From NCBI RefSeq assembly GCF_016765695.1, contig NZ_JAETGO010000045.1:24227-88226 (forward strand): a stretch of DNA of 64,000 nucleotides, given 5' to 3'. The position numbers and the translations under genes were made by a program. This DNA comes from Sporosalibacterium faouarense. GTDB lineage: Bacteria > Bacillota > Clostridia > Tissierellales > VENL01. Numbering within the stretch: position 1 is the stretch's first letter; every line of letters starts with the position of its first letter. The notes below the pieces were generated by a model. It ran no database searches and was not told the origin of the DNA. It saw only the letters and a program-made list of their open reading frames with translations. Below, one piece after another: positions 1 to 7,284 of the stretch.

Positions 1-49
1 TTCATATCTCTCCCTCTCACTTTATACATTAATAGACAAAAAGTAATGT

Positions 50-90
50 GAATTAGGTATTGTATATATAATATATACAATACCTAATTC
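50..90 (-). terminator. Perfect 41-nt inverted repeat, probable terminator
   Basis: Two 20-nt arms are exact reverse complements around a single central base at 70. It lies 37 bp past the stop of the minus-strand hydrolase gene. On the minus strand the stem is followed within a few bases by a short T run (TTTTTG). The stem is very AT-rich and long for a simple terminator, and it may act in both directions. Confidence 0.6.
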
Positions 91-127
91 ATTTATATTA
101 CAGAATCACTACAAATAAATTGTCTAT

Positions 128-958
128 CTATTGCTCACTAAAATCAATTTCAGATACTTCCGAGCTGTTCATAATATCATGAGGTGTTATGCCTGGCTCT
201 GAAAATCCTGATTTTTCGATATCAATATCTTGATTTTTGTAAGATGCCCATACTAGCTCTGAACAATACCAGTCTGTTTCACTTGAGCTAGTGTCTTTTG
301 CAAAATCTAGACTGTAAGATGAGCCAACTTCTCCAGAGCAAAAGGATATAGCATCTGTTATATTTGTTGATGTAGCATCATCTACACGAAGAATTGTAAC
401 ATCTTTATCATCAACCCTTGTATCATCTAAAAGACTTCTTACAACCCCATCACTGATAGCTTCTATTAATCTAATATATGTTACATCTTGCTCTGAATTA
501 TAATGAAAGCCCTCAACAATTGCAATATGTCCAGTTATACCGAATCCACCATTATCTTCATAAATGACATCACCTTTTTTTATTACATCTTTAAGATTAT
601 ATTTACTATAATCTGGGTGTACATCAGATGGTAATGATGTACCAATATTATAATAATATGAAGATCCTCCTCCACTACTAGAGGAACTACTTTCTATTTC
701 TGATTGAGGTTGAAGTAAAGAATAAAAAACATCTAAATATTCTTGTGCATTTGAATAGTCTTGCTCTTTATAGTCTTTGATAAAATCTTCAAAAGTCATG
801 TTAAGGGGTATATCATTGGTATCGGCATAGTATGTGATTTCTTTATATGCAGCTTTAAGATTGATATCAGGAGATTCAGCAAATCCCATGGAATTAACGC
901 TTAAAAGCATAATTAAAATAATTGTTATAGACAAAAATTTGCTATAAAATTTTTTCAT
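128..958 (-). CDS. Secreted YiiX-like permuted papain-fold hydrolase
   Basis: The 276-aa product has an N-terminal signal peptide (Lys-rich start, hydrophobic core, likely cleavage after residues FA at about 27). A charged region follows, then a Ser/Gly-rich linker at about 89-100. The C-terminal half looks like the circularly permuted NlpC/P60 (YiiX/YebB) fold: His in GHIAIVEG (H144) comes before Cys in WYCSELVW (C232), with Glu at 234. Canonical NlpC/P60 has Cys first. The family cleaves amide or ester bonds in cell-wall or lipid substrates; the substrate here is unknown. The start has a good GGAGC ribosome site. It appears monocistronic, with a palindromic terminator downstream and a dyad in its leader. 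The fold call rests on motif order, not on an alignment. Confidence 0.72.
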   Translation of the reverse strand: MKKFYSKFLSITIILIMLLSVNSMGFAESPDINLKAAYKEITYYADTNDIPLNMTFEDFIKDYKEQDYSNAQEYLDVFYSLLQPQSEIESSSSSSGGGSSYYYNIGTSLPSDVHPDYSKYNLKDVIKKGDVIYEDNGGFGITGHIAIVEGFHYNSEQDVTYIRLIEAISDGVVRSLLDDTRVDDKDVTILRVDDATSTNITDAISFCSGEVGSSYSLDFAKDTSSSETDWYCSELVWASYKNQDIDIEKSGFSEPGITPHDIMNSSEVSEIDFSEQ

Positions 959-998
959 AAGATAGCTCCTTTCATAATTCTCTTTATTAATATTTTTT

Positions 999-1014
999 GT
1001 GATAAATCTATCAC
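999..1014. promoter_or_regulatory. GTGATA-N4-TATCAC dyad upstream of the secreted hydrolase gene
   Basis: A 16-bp perfect-arm dyad lies about 40 bp upstream of the hydrolase start. On the minus strand it reads ATTTATCACA, a 10-mer also present in the PhoB-like box at 35852-35869. A possible minus-strand promoter (TTGACA near 1070, TACGAT about 18 bp on) lies further upstream, which would put the dyad in the leader. The cognate regulator is unknown. Otherwise the 959-1311 gap holds only the divergent promoters. Confidence 0.35.
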
Positions 1015-1148
1015 CTATATAACAAGCTTGTATATTAATATAATCGTATCATTTCGAATATTGTATTGTCAATAATTAACAGTAAATATTTTTCCTAATA
1101 TTATAACTGGAAATTGTTTAATTAAGAGTTTTATATTTTTTGATTTTA

Positions 1149-1191
1149 TTTGACCGGAGTCAAAGTTTTAGTATCAATTTAATCCTATAAT
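1149..1191 (+). promoter_or_regulatory. FNR-type class II promoter of fprA
   Basis: The dyad TTTGAC-CGGA-GTCAAA (1149-1164) is followed by a perfect -10 TATAAT at 1186-1191, and no good -35 is present. The dyad centre (1156.5) falls at -41.5 from the expected start near 1198, the classical class II activator position for CRP/FNR proteins. The same dyad at the same distance precedes the ric gene at 25216. Confidence 0.75.
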
Positions 1192-1311
1192 ATAAGTAAC
1201 AAAGAAAATAACATATACAAAATTAAAATGTTACGTATTGTAAATAAATGTATAAGAAATGTTTTATAATTGAGATTTTGAAATCATTAAAAAATTAGGG
1301 AGGAATTAAGT

Positions 1312-2541
1312 ATGAAAAAAGAAATGTTAGTGGCAGAAAATACTTATTGGGTAGGTTATGTTGATGATAGAAAGGTACCCTTCCACAGATTAATTTTAGA
1401 AAAAGGAACAACATATAATAGTTATCTATTGAAAACTGAAAAGCCAACAGTAATAGATACAGTAGATATTAGCTTTGGAAGAGACTTTGTTGAAACAGTT
1501 AAGAACCATATTGATCCAGAAGACATAAAGTATATTGTTATAAATCATGTTGAACCTGATCACTCAGGCGGTCTTCCAGCTTTGGCAAGCAAGGCTAAGG
1601 ATGCTATTATAGTTACAACTGAATTAGGAGCTGAAGAATTAAAGGAAATGTATAAGCTTCATGATAGAGAATTTTTAATTATAAAGGATGGAGATAGATT
1701 AGATATAGGTGGAAAAACCCTTAGATTCTTTGAAACTCCATATCTTCACACCGAGGAGACTATGATAACCTATTGTGAAGAAGATAAAGTTTTATATCCA
1801 TGCGACATATTTAGTAGTCATGTGGCAACAAAAGAGTTGTTTAATGATTTAGCGGCAGAAGATATTAAGGAAGATTTTGATGTATACTATAAGCTCATCA
1901 TGCATCCCCATAGACCCTATGTTCAAGATATGATTACTAGGATTAGAAAATTGGATATTGAAATGATTGCACCTTCACATGGATATATTTTAAGAGAAAA
2001 TGTAGACAAATTCATTGATACCTATGACGAAATGAGTAAACCTTCTAAAGAGGATAAAGAGGCATTGATTGTATATTCAACTATGACTAATAATACGAAA
2101 AAGATTGCTAATTATATTCTTGAAGGACTTGAGGATAAGGGAATACCTGCAAAAGTAATTAAAGCAGATAAAAATACAAATATTGATGAAATTAAAGAAG
2201 CCATATTAAAGGCAGATGCAATATTCTTTGGTAGTTCAACTAGATATGCTGATATGGTTGGAAGCATTGAAGATGTGTTAAAAGAGCTAAAGAATATGGA
2301 TTTAAGCTCTAAGTTAGGTGTAGCCTTTGGATCATATGGTTGGAGTGGAGAAGCAGTAGAAGTAATAAATGACTATCTAAATGAGAGTAATATAAATGTT
2401 GTAGACAGATCACTTATTATTAAATCAACTGGAATGGATGACGTTCAATTCCCTATAAGAATAAAGTTTAATCCAGATGAGCAAGGAAAAGAAATGCTAT
2501 ATAAATCAGTTCATACAGTAGGAGATCTACTAGTAGGATAA
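1312..2541 (+). CDS. fprA: Flavodiiron protein (FprA-type O2/NO reductase)
   Basis: The 409-aa cytoplasmic enzyme reduces O2 to water and/or NO to N2O with electrons from rubredoxin or a similar donor. The N-terminal metallo-beta-lactamase-like domain has all expected di-iron ligands: H79, E81, D83 and H84 in NHVEPDHSGG, H146, D165 and H223. The C-terminal flavodoxin domain starts near residue 250 with the FMN loop YSTMTNNTKK. Length is normal and no rubredoxin domain is fused. The start has a GGAGG site 7 bp upstream. It is monocistronic, with an FNR-type promoter upstream and a strong terminator downstream, which fits induction by oxygen or NO. A second flavodiiron gene lies at 36755. Confidence 0.93.
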   Translation: MKKEMLVAENTYWVGYVDDRKVPFHRLILEKGTTYNSYLLKTEKPTVIDTVDISFGRDFVETVKNHIDPEDIKYIVINHVEPDHSGGLPALASKAKDAIIVTTELGAEELKEMYKLHDREFLIIKDGDRLDIGGKTLRFFETPYLHTEETMITYCEEDKVLYPCDIFSSHVATKELFNDLAAEDIKEDFDVYYKLIMHPHRPYVQDMITRIRKLDIEMIAPSHGYILRENVDKFIDTYDEMSKPSKEDKEALIVYSTMTNNTKKIANYILEGLEDKGIPAKVIKADKNTNIDEIKEAILKADAIFFGSSTRYADMVGSIEDVLKELKNMDLSSKLGVAFGSYGWSGEAVEVINDYLNESNINVVDRSLIIKSTGMDDVQFPIRIKFNPDEQGKEMLYKSVHTVGDLLVG

Positions 2542-2566
2542 TTATATTGGATAGTTGAGATAATAG

Positions 2567-2614
2567 AAAAGCATTTAAAGGAGGTTTCTTGACCTCCTTT
2601 AAATGCTTTTTCTC
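2567..2614 (+). terminator. Rho-independent terminator after fprA
   Basis: A perfect 19-bp stem (2567-2585 with 2592-2610) and a 6-nt loop are followed by a T run. It begins 26 bp past the fprA stop. Confidence 0.9.
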
Positions 2615-2629
2615 AAATTTATGCAGTTA

Positions 2630-2752
2630 CTAGCAGCCTCCGAAATATGGATAGCAGAAAAGTATTACTAGTAACAAGAAGAAGAATAATAATTCACTTC
2701 CACTTTCACCAAAACCTCCGTATCCGTAACCCATACCTTCACCCCATTTCAT
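2630..2752 (-). CDS. Tiny Gly-rich single-TM peptide (twin A)
   Basis: A 40-residue ORF: a Gly/Tyr-rich head (MGYGYGGFGE) followed by the hydrophobic segment FFFLLLVILFCYP and a C-terminal GGC. The C-terminal half is nearly identical to the 37-aa peptide at 2956-3069 on the other strand, so conservation between the two copies supports both as real. The architecture resembles the small Gly-rich YjcZ-type sporulation peptides, but family membership is inference. The first ATG (2752) has a weak ribosome site. An internal ATG six codons later follows GGGGTGA and may be the true start. It ends 16 bp from the fprA terminator. Confidence 0.65.
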   Translation of the reverse strand: MKWGEGMGYGYGGFGESGSELLFFFLLLVILFCYPYFGGC

Positions 2753-2955
2753 AGGATACTAGGATATAATTTATCCTATTGTAATATATGTGATTGAGAT
2801 TTAAAGTGTGAATAAGGACATGTTTTAACGGGAATAAGAACAAAATAATTAAGGAAAATGAAGTTTAATTTTAAGAAATATACACATAATTTATGATTAT
2901 TCATATAATGAAGTAACCAAGATATCAATAGCTTTAAGCAAAGGGGGTTCATCTA

Positions 2956-3069
2956 ATGGCAGATGGAAAAGGTGGAATCTTAGGTTGCTATGGTGGAGAT
3001 AGTAGTTTACTATTTTTCTTCCTATTACTAGTTATTTTATTCTGCTATCCATACTATGGCGGATGCTAA
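2956..3069 (+). CDS. Tiny Gly/Cys-rich single-TM peptide (twin B)
   Basis: A 37-residue ORF with a strong GGGGG ribosome site 8 bp before the ATG. The head MADGKGGILGCYGGD is polar and Gly-rich. The tail carries the same FFFLLLVILFCYP hydrophobic core and terminal GGC as the divergent twin at 2630-2752. It would span the membrane once and present paired cysteines. Function is unknown; small spore-envelope or coat-associated peptides have this shape. It is followed by a shared bidirectional hairpin at 3142-3174. Confidence 0.72.
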   Translation: MADGKGGILGCYGGDSSLLFFFLLLVILFCYPYYGGC

Positions 3070-3141
3070 TAATTAATTAAGTTATAAGCAACGAATAAAA
3101 AATGGATAATTGAATAAATGTTTTATAGCGATAAAAGAGAA

Positions 3142-3174
3142 AAAAGTCTGGATTCATATATGAATTCAGACTTT
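3142..3174. terminator. Bidirectional terminator between twin B and the NlpC gene
   Basis: The stem AAAAGTCTG... pairs with ...CAGACTTTT with one G-T pair. A-rich and T-rich flanks allow termination from either side of the convergent genes. Confidence 0.7.
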
Positions 3175-3180
3175 TATTCG

Positions 3181-3615
3181 TTATTGTATAACTCTTATGG
3201 CCCCTTTAAATCTTCTCTTCCAATGTCTTTCTAATTTACTAATTAGAAATCCACTTTTAGGAGACATGTGAACAAATCTATCTTGGCTTATCATTATACC
3301 TGTATGAGTGATGATATTGCGACTAATGGCAAAATAAGCTAAATCTAGAGGTTGTAGTTCATTTATTGAAACCTGTTTATTACTAAATTGTTTTATGGCA
3401 CTGATATATCTTTCTGGATCAGTTTTATACCAATCTTCTGGAATAAATTCTCCATCATCATTGGGGATTTCAATACCAAATTCTCTGTAGAAAAGAATCA
3501 CAAAGCCTAAGCAATCTATTCCTTCCTCAAAAGAACGACCATTATGAACGAACTTTACTTTTTCAAACTTTGGAATTAAGCTTTTGATTTTTCTTTCAAT
3601 ATCATTCTGATTGAT
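3181..3615 (-). CDS. NlpC/P60-family cysteine peptidase, apparent AUC start
   Basis: The reading frame runs from a GGAGGTG ribosome site through the catalytic block DCLGF (C35 from the proposed start), HTGI (H104) and a third polar His (H116). This is the Cys-His-His order of canonical NlpC/P60 peptidoglycan endopeptidases. The only ATG/GTG/TTG in frame is a GTG at 3501, after the catalytic Cys, which would give an inactive 106-aa fragment. Upstream of it the frame is open to a TGA just before the ribosome site, and the codon about 7 nt from GGAGG is ATC (3613-3615), giving 144 aa. No signal peptide is seen, so the protein may be cytoplasmic or spore-associated. A mutated start codon (pseudogene) is the alternative. 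Confidence 0.6.
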   Translation of the reverse strand: MNQNDIERKIKSLIPKFEKVKFVHNGRSFEEGIDCLGFVILFYREFGIEIPNDDGEFIPEDWYKTDPERYISAIKQFSNKQVSINELQPLDLAYFAISRNIITHTGIMISQDRFVHMSPKSGFLISKLERHWKRRFKGAIRVIQ

Positions 3616-3692
3616 AGTAACACCTCCACTTATAACTGGTCATATAACTCTTAATATATAGTTATGCTTTAGAAAAAAAAAGGATACTTATT

Positions 3693-3730
3693 TATAAAGC
3701 TCTCAAGTTTATAAACTTGAGAGCTTTATA
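3693..3730. other. Perfect 18-bp inverted repeat, isolated hairpin
   Basis: Two 18-nt arms (3693-3710, 3713-3730) are exact complements around AT. It lies between the divergent NlpC gene and the Tad-like operon, more than 75 bp from either, so it is not obviously a terminator. Apart from the Tad promoter, the 3616-4011 gap shows no other gene. Confidence 0.5.
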
Positions 3731-3955
3731 GGGTTAGCTTAAGAGTAACGAATATTTGGAAGGCAAAGAATAATTTACAGTTTAGGTTGATTCTGGAGTT
3801 CTTCTTTTGGTAGTACAAGATATGAAGAAATTGAAATTGTGTTACTAAAAGAAGGAAATAAATTAATAAAGTGTATAAATATATTTTAGAGGGACTATAT
3901 AATATGAAAAAAACATAAAAAAATGTATATTCTTGGAGTAATTTGAAAAAATATG

Positions 3956-3984
3956 TTGACATTTACCTCCTTTGATTGTTTAAA
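3956..3984 (+). promoter_or_regulatory. Sigma-A-type promoter of the Tad-like operon
   Basis: A consensus -35 TTGACA (3956-3961), a 17-bp spacer and a -10 TTTAAA (3979-3984) lie about 28 bp before the first gene of the locus. Confidence 0.65.
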
Positions 3985-4011
3985 TCAAATTAAGAAGTAA
4001 GGAGTGGTTGA

Positions 4012-5589
4012 TTGGTGAAAAAGATAAGAGTTCTTTTGTTAAAAAAGCATGATGAGAATGAAGAATTTGTAAAATCTCTTCAAGTCTTTTTTAGCAAAAG
4101 GAATATAGAATTAAACATAGTAGAAAGATTTGATAAATATGGTACTATAAATACTTTGAAGCAAGATAAAGCTTTTACTGCAGTTATTATACAGGAACAT
4201 TTAAATGACTCATCACCCATTGACTTAAGATTTATTAAAGAGATAAAACAAGAGATTTCCAATGTAAGGTTGATATTTATTATTTCTGACCATCATAAAG
4301 ATAATATCAAATATTTACAAAAACTATATGATAGCAAGATATATAACACTGTATTTCAGCAAGATATAAGTGGTGAAATGATTGGCAAATTAATTCTTAA
4401 TTATACTAAACCAGAGGTTAGTAAATCATATCTAGGCTTAGATGAAAAGAAATTACATAATACATCGGAACATGAGTCTATGGAATCAGTTGACTATAAA
4501 GATATGAGTTCTATCATTGAATATCTTTATTCATCCAAAGACTATAAAGATTTATCTAGTAGATATAATTTGATATCTAAAAATTATGATGAATCGAAAA
4601 ATATTAATATAATAGCTAGACTTCCTAAAGAATTAAAAAACAAACTTCATGGGAATAAAAGATATGAAATATTTAGAAATAAGCTAGAAAAAGCTGAAGA
4701 AAATCATATAGATATAAAATCAGATAAATTAGAGGAAAATAAAACTAGAATTATTACGAAACAAAGGATTATAAAAAAAGAGGTAATAAAGCATGTTTAT
4801 AATTTGCCTAAGGATTATAAAAAAGTAATTTCTGTATTCGGGTTTGAGAGTGTAGGAAAAACTACTATAGCTTCTAATTTAGCATACTTACTAAGTGAGA
4901 ATAAAGTTAGGACAACATTAATTGATACAGATACTGAAAAAAAAGATGTATACTATCATTTTGATAAGGAGTACGTGGATTGTTTAAGTAAATTAAATAC
5001 AAGTAAAGAGTGTATGGATCTTGGACAAGTATTAAATGAATATTTGACAGTCTTTTCAGAGCATAAGGATAGAAATGTAGAATTGTCTCAGGAAAAGCTT
5101 ATGAACCTAATTAACAGTTCCAAAAAAAGTTCTGACATAGTTATTATAGATTTATCCGATAAACTAAAGCAAGAAACCATATCTACATTATTAAATTTCT
5201 CCGACAATATACTTTTTATATCTTCTCAAAATATGAACTCTTTATATAGAACTCTTGATTATATATCTAACTATAAGGACGAATTAGATTCTATTGAATT
5301 AGTCATTAATAGATTTGTTCAAGGGGTTAAGTATTTAGATAGTAAGAGTATAAGAAAGCATTTCTTTAATAGTTTTAAAGAGAATCCACAGCAGATAAAT
5401 GTTAATAATGTATTTCAAATAGCCGATGATAGAAAATCCATTATTAATGGATTAGCTTTAAGAAAACCTGCCATTTCAATATCTAATAATAATATAAGGG
5501 AAGATATAAAACAGATTGCAGAGTATTATTATAAAAGAACAGATAATCAAAAAGGATTTTTCAAAAAATTAATTAAGTTTGTAAAATGA
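4012..5589 (+). CDS. tadZ: TadZ/CpaE-like receiver-MinD ATPase
   Basis: The 525-aa protein has the TadZ/CpaE layout. Residues 1-135 look like a pseudo-receiver domain (alternating beta strands and helices, no clear phosphorylation Asp set). A charged linker follows, then a MinD/ParA-like ATPase from about 270 with P-loop GFESVGKTT (277-285) and the LIDTDTE strand after it. In Tad pili this protein localises the assembly machine at the cell envelope. It is the first gene of the co-directional 4.0-13.6 kb locus. The start is TTG at 4012 (GGAG 7 bp upstream); GTG at 4015 is possible. The P-loop here is intact, unlike that of the second MinD-like protein at 6430. Confidence 0.75.
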   Translation: MVKKIRVLLLKKHDENEEFVKSLQVFFSKRNIELNIVERFDKYGTINTLKQDKAFTAVIIQEHLNDSSPIDLRFIKEIKQEISNVRLIFIISDHHKDNIKYLQKLYDSKIYNTVFQQDISGEMIGKLILNYTKPEVSKSYLGLDEKKLHNTSEHESMESVDYKDMSSIIEYLYSSKDYKDLSSRYNLISKNYDESKNINIIARLPKELKNKLHGNKRYEIFRNKLEKAEENHIDIKSDKLEENKTRIITKQRIIKKEVIKHVYNLPKDYKKVISVFGFESVGKTTIASNLAYLLSENKVRTTLIDTDTEKKDVYYHFDKEYVDCLSKLNTSKECMDLGQVLNEYLTVFSEHKDRNVELSQEKLMNLINSSKKSSDIVIIDLSDKLKQETISTLLNFSDNILFISSQNMNSLYRTLDYISNYKDELDSIELVINRFVQGVKYLDSKSIRKHFFNSFKENPQQINVNNVFQIADDRKSIINGLALRKPAISISNNNIREDIKQIAEYYYKRTDNQKGFFKKLIKFVK

Positions 5590-5610
5590 AATTAAAGTGA
5601 GGGATAGCCA

Positions 5611-6414
5611 TTGACAAGTATTAAAGATAAAAAAATATATTTTGTAATTATACTTTTCTTAATGATTTTATCAGCCACAATTTACTTTTATGAAAATATT
5701 AGAATTCCTAATTCGACAACTCAGACAATGTTGGAAGTAAAGAAAGAAGTTGATATTAATTCAATGCCTAAAACTTCAGTGGCAATGATGATAGGCAATA
5801 AAGACATAGACAAGTATACAGAGATTTCTAAAGAAATAATTGACACTCAAATGAAACTAGTAGAAGTACCTAATGATTTTGTACCTAAAGGTGCTGTCAC
5901 TGACCTAAATATGATATTAGGGAAGATTTGTAAAGAGCCACTAAGAGCAGGTGAACAACTTGTGTTAGAAAGCTTCTCAGAAGATGAGAAATGGTTTGGT
6001 GAATTTCAGAGACTTAAAGAGTTTACAATTAGGTCAACTGTTGCAGATACTTTGGAAAGCGGAAACATAATAGATGTATTAGTCATTTATGGAAATGGGG
6101 ATTATGATGTTGTATTTCCAAAGGTTAAGATAAAAAAGCTTTCAGAAAAGAAAGCTGATATTGAGACTCAAGAAGATGATAAGGTGCAGATAGTTATACC
6201 TGTAGATGAAATAGGAATAAGAGATTTAGTAGCAGCCGAAAAGCTAGGAGAACTAGATGTGAGAATATATCTAGATGAAAGTCAGTCAACATCTGTGAAA
6301 ACATTTGACTTTGAAAAAGCTAAGGAACAGTTAAAATTAACAGATAATAGTGATAAATCAAATATTATAAATAGATACTCAAAAGAAGCTAATAAATTTA
6401 AGATATCAAATTAA
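5611..6414 (+). CDS. CpaB/RcpC-like SAF-domain pilus assembly protein
   Basis: The 267-aa protein has one N-terminal TM helix (about 10-27) and an extracytoplasmic body. The stretch around residues 75-135 (VPKGAVTDLNMILGK, then LRAGEQLVLESF) follows the SAF-domain pattern of CpaB/RcpC, and ESGNIIDVLVIYGNGDYD matches the usual second half. In Gram-negative Tad systems this protein works with the outer-membrane secretin. Here no secretin is expected, so it may act as a wall-side scaffold. It starts with TTG after GAGGG, 21 bp past tadZ. Confidence 0.7.
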   Translation: MTSIKDKKIYFVIILFLMILSATIYFYENIRIPNSTTQTMLEVKKEVDINSMPKTSVAMMIGNKDIDKYTEISKEIIDTQMKLVEVPNDFVPKGAVTDLNMILGKICKEPLRAGEQLVLESFSEDEKWFGEFQRLKEFTIRSTVADTLESGNIIDVLVIYGNGDYDVVFPKVKIKKLSEKKADIETQEDDKVQIVIPVDEIGIRDLVAAEKLGELDVRIYLDESQSTSVKTFDFEKAKEQLKLTDNSDKSNIINRYSKEANKFKISN

Positions 6415-6429
6415 TACTGAGGTGTTGAT

Positions 6430-7284
6430 ATGATAATAAGCATTGCTTCACCTAAGAAGGGATTAGGACAAACTGTTACAGCGATTAATATTACTGCTAT
6501 GATAGTTAGGTTAATTGAGGAACCTTCTTTAATTATTGATACAAATAAATATTGTAAGGGAATCTCATATTATCTATCCGATAGTCAAGTCACTAAAGGA
6601 TTAGACGAATTTAAATGCTTGCTAGATTTAAATATGTTAAACAGTAAAATTAAGTTTGATTCTTGTACGAAGCATGTTAGTGAAAATATAGATATTATGG
6701 ATTCAAATGAGAGTCAGGGACTATGCAAAAACGATATTAGTTTGTTGGCAGGGCTTGTACGCAAATACTATCCTACTACAATTATTGATACAGCTTATGA
6801 TAGTGATACAATGAATGATTATCTTTTTTCTGAAAGCGATATTATAGTAATCATACTAAATCAAGATCGAAGCTTATTGCAAGAAATTATAAATAATAAA
6901 GCCTATAGAAAATATAAAGACAAAGTAATCTTCGTCGTAAATAAATATATGGATAGTTATAGGAATCAAAATATAAAGTTTACTAGGAAACTAATAAATA
7001 ATCATTTGAAAAAGAATGGGTTTAAGGATAATAAAATATTTAAGTTGGATTTCGATGCAGAGATTATAAATGAATGTAATAATAATAGCATTCTTAATTA
7101 TGTGTTAAACAAGTCAACCATTAATGGTGGGTATTTACTACAATTAAGAAGATTAGTTGAATATATTATGACGAACTGTACTAAACATGATACTTTTGAA
7201 ATTCCAATAGAATCTGACAATAAAAGAAAAGCTTTTTTTAGCATGTTTAACATTACAAAGGGCAGGGGGATTTTAAATGAATAA
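6430..7284 (+). CDS. MinD/ParA-like protein with substituted P-loop lysine
   Basis: The 284-aa protein begins with the MinD-type first strand and deviant Walker A, but the motif reads SPKKGLGQT (7-15). The signature Lys (K9) is kept while the Walker lysine is Gln (Q14). The following LIIDTNKYCKGISYYL and TTIIDTAYD match the ParA/MinD strand order. ATP binding or hydrolysis is therefore doubtful, and a structural or regulatory partner of the intact TadZ-like ATPase is more likely. Its end overlaps the tadA-like start by 8 bp, suggesting translational coupling. No TM segment is present. Confidence 0.7.
   Translation: MIISIASPKKGLGQTVTAINITAMIVRLIEEPSLIIDTNKYCKGISYYLSDSQVTKGLDEFKCLLDLNMLNSKIKFDSCTKHVSENIDIMDSNESQGLCKNDISLLAGLVRKYYPTTIIDTAYDSDTMNDYLFSESDIIVIILNQDRSLLQEIINNKAYRKYKDKVIFVVNKYMDSYRNQNIKFTRKLINNHLKKNGFKDNKIFKLDFDAEIINECNNNSILNYVLNKSTINGGYLLQLRRLVEYIMTNCTKHDTFEIPIESDNKRKAFFSMFNITKGRGILNE

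Noticed and set aside
3726..3962. 78-codon minus-strand ORF, hydrophobic and Tyr/Phe-rich
   Set aside because: It lies on the opposite strand of the Tad promoter and its leader. Its AGGAGG falls only 3 bp before the ATG, and the composition is that of translated AT-rich DNA.
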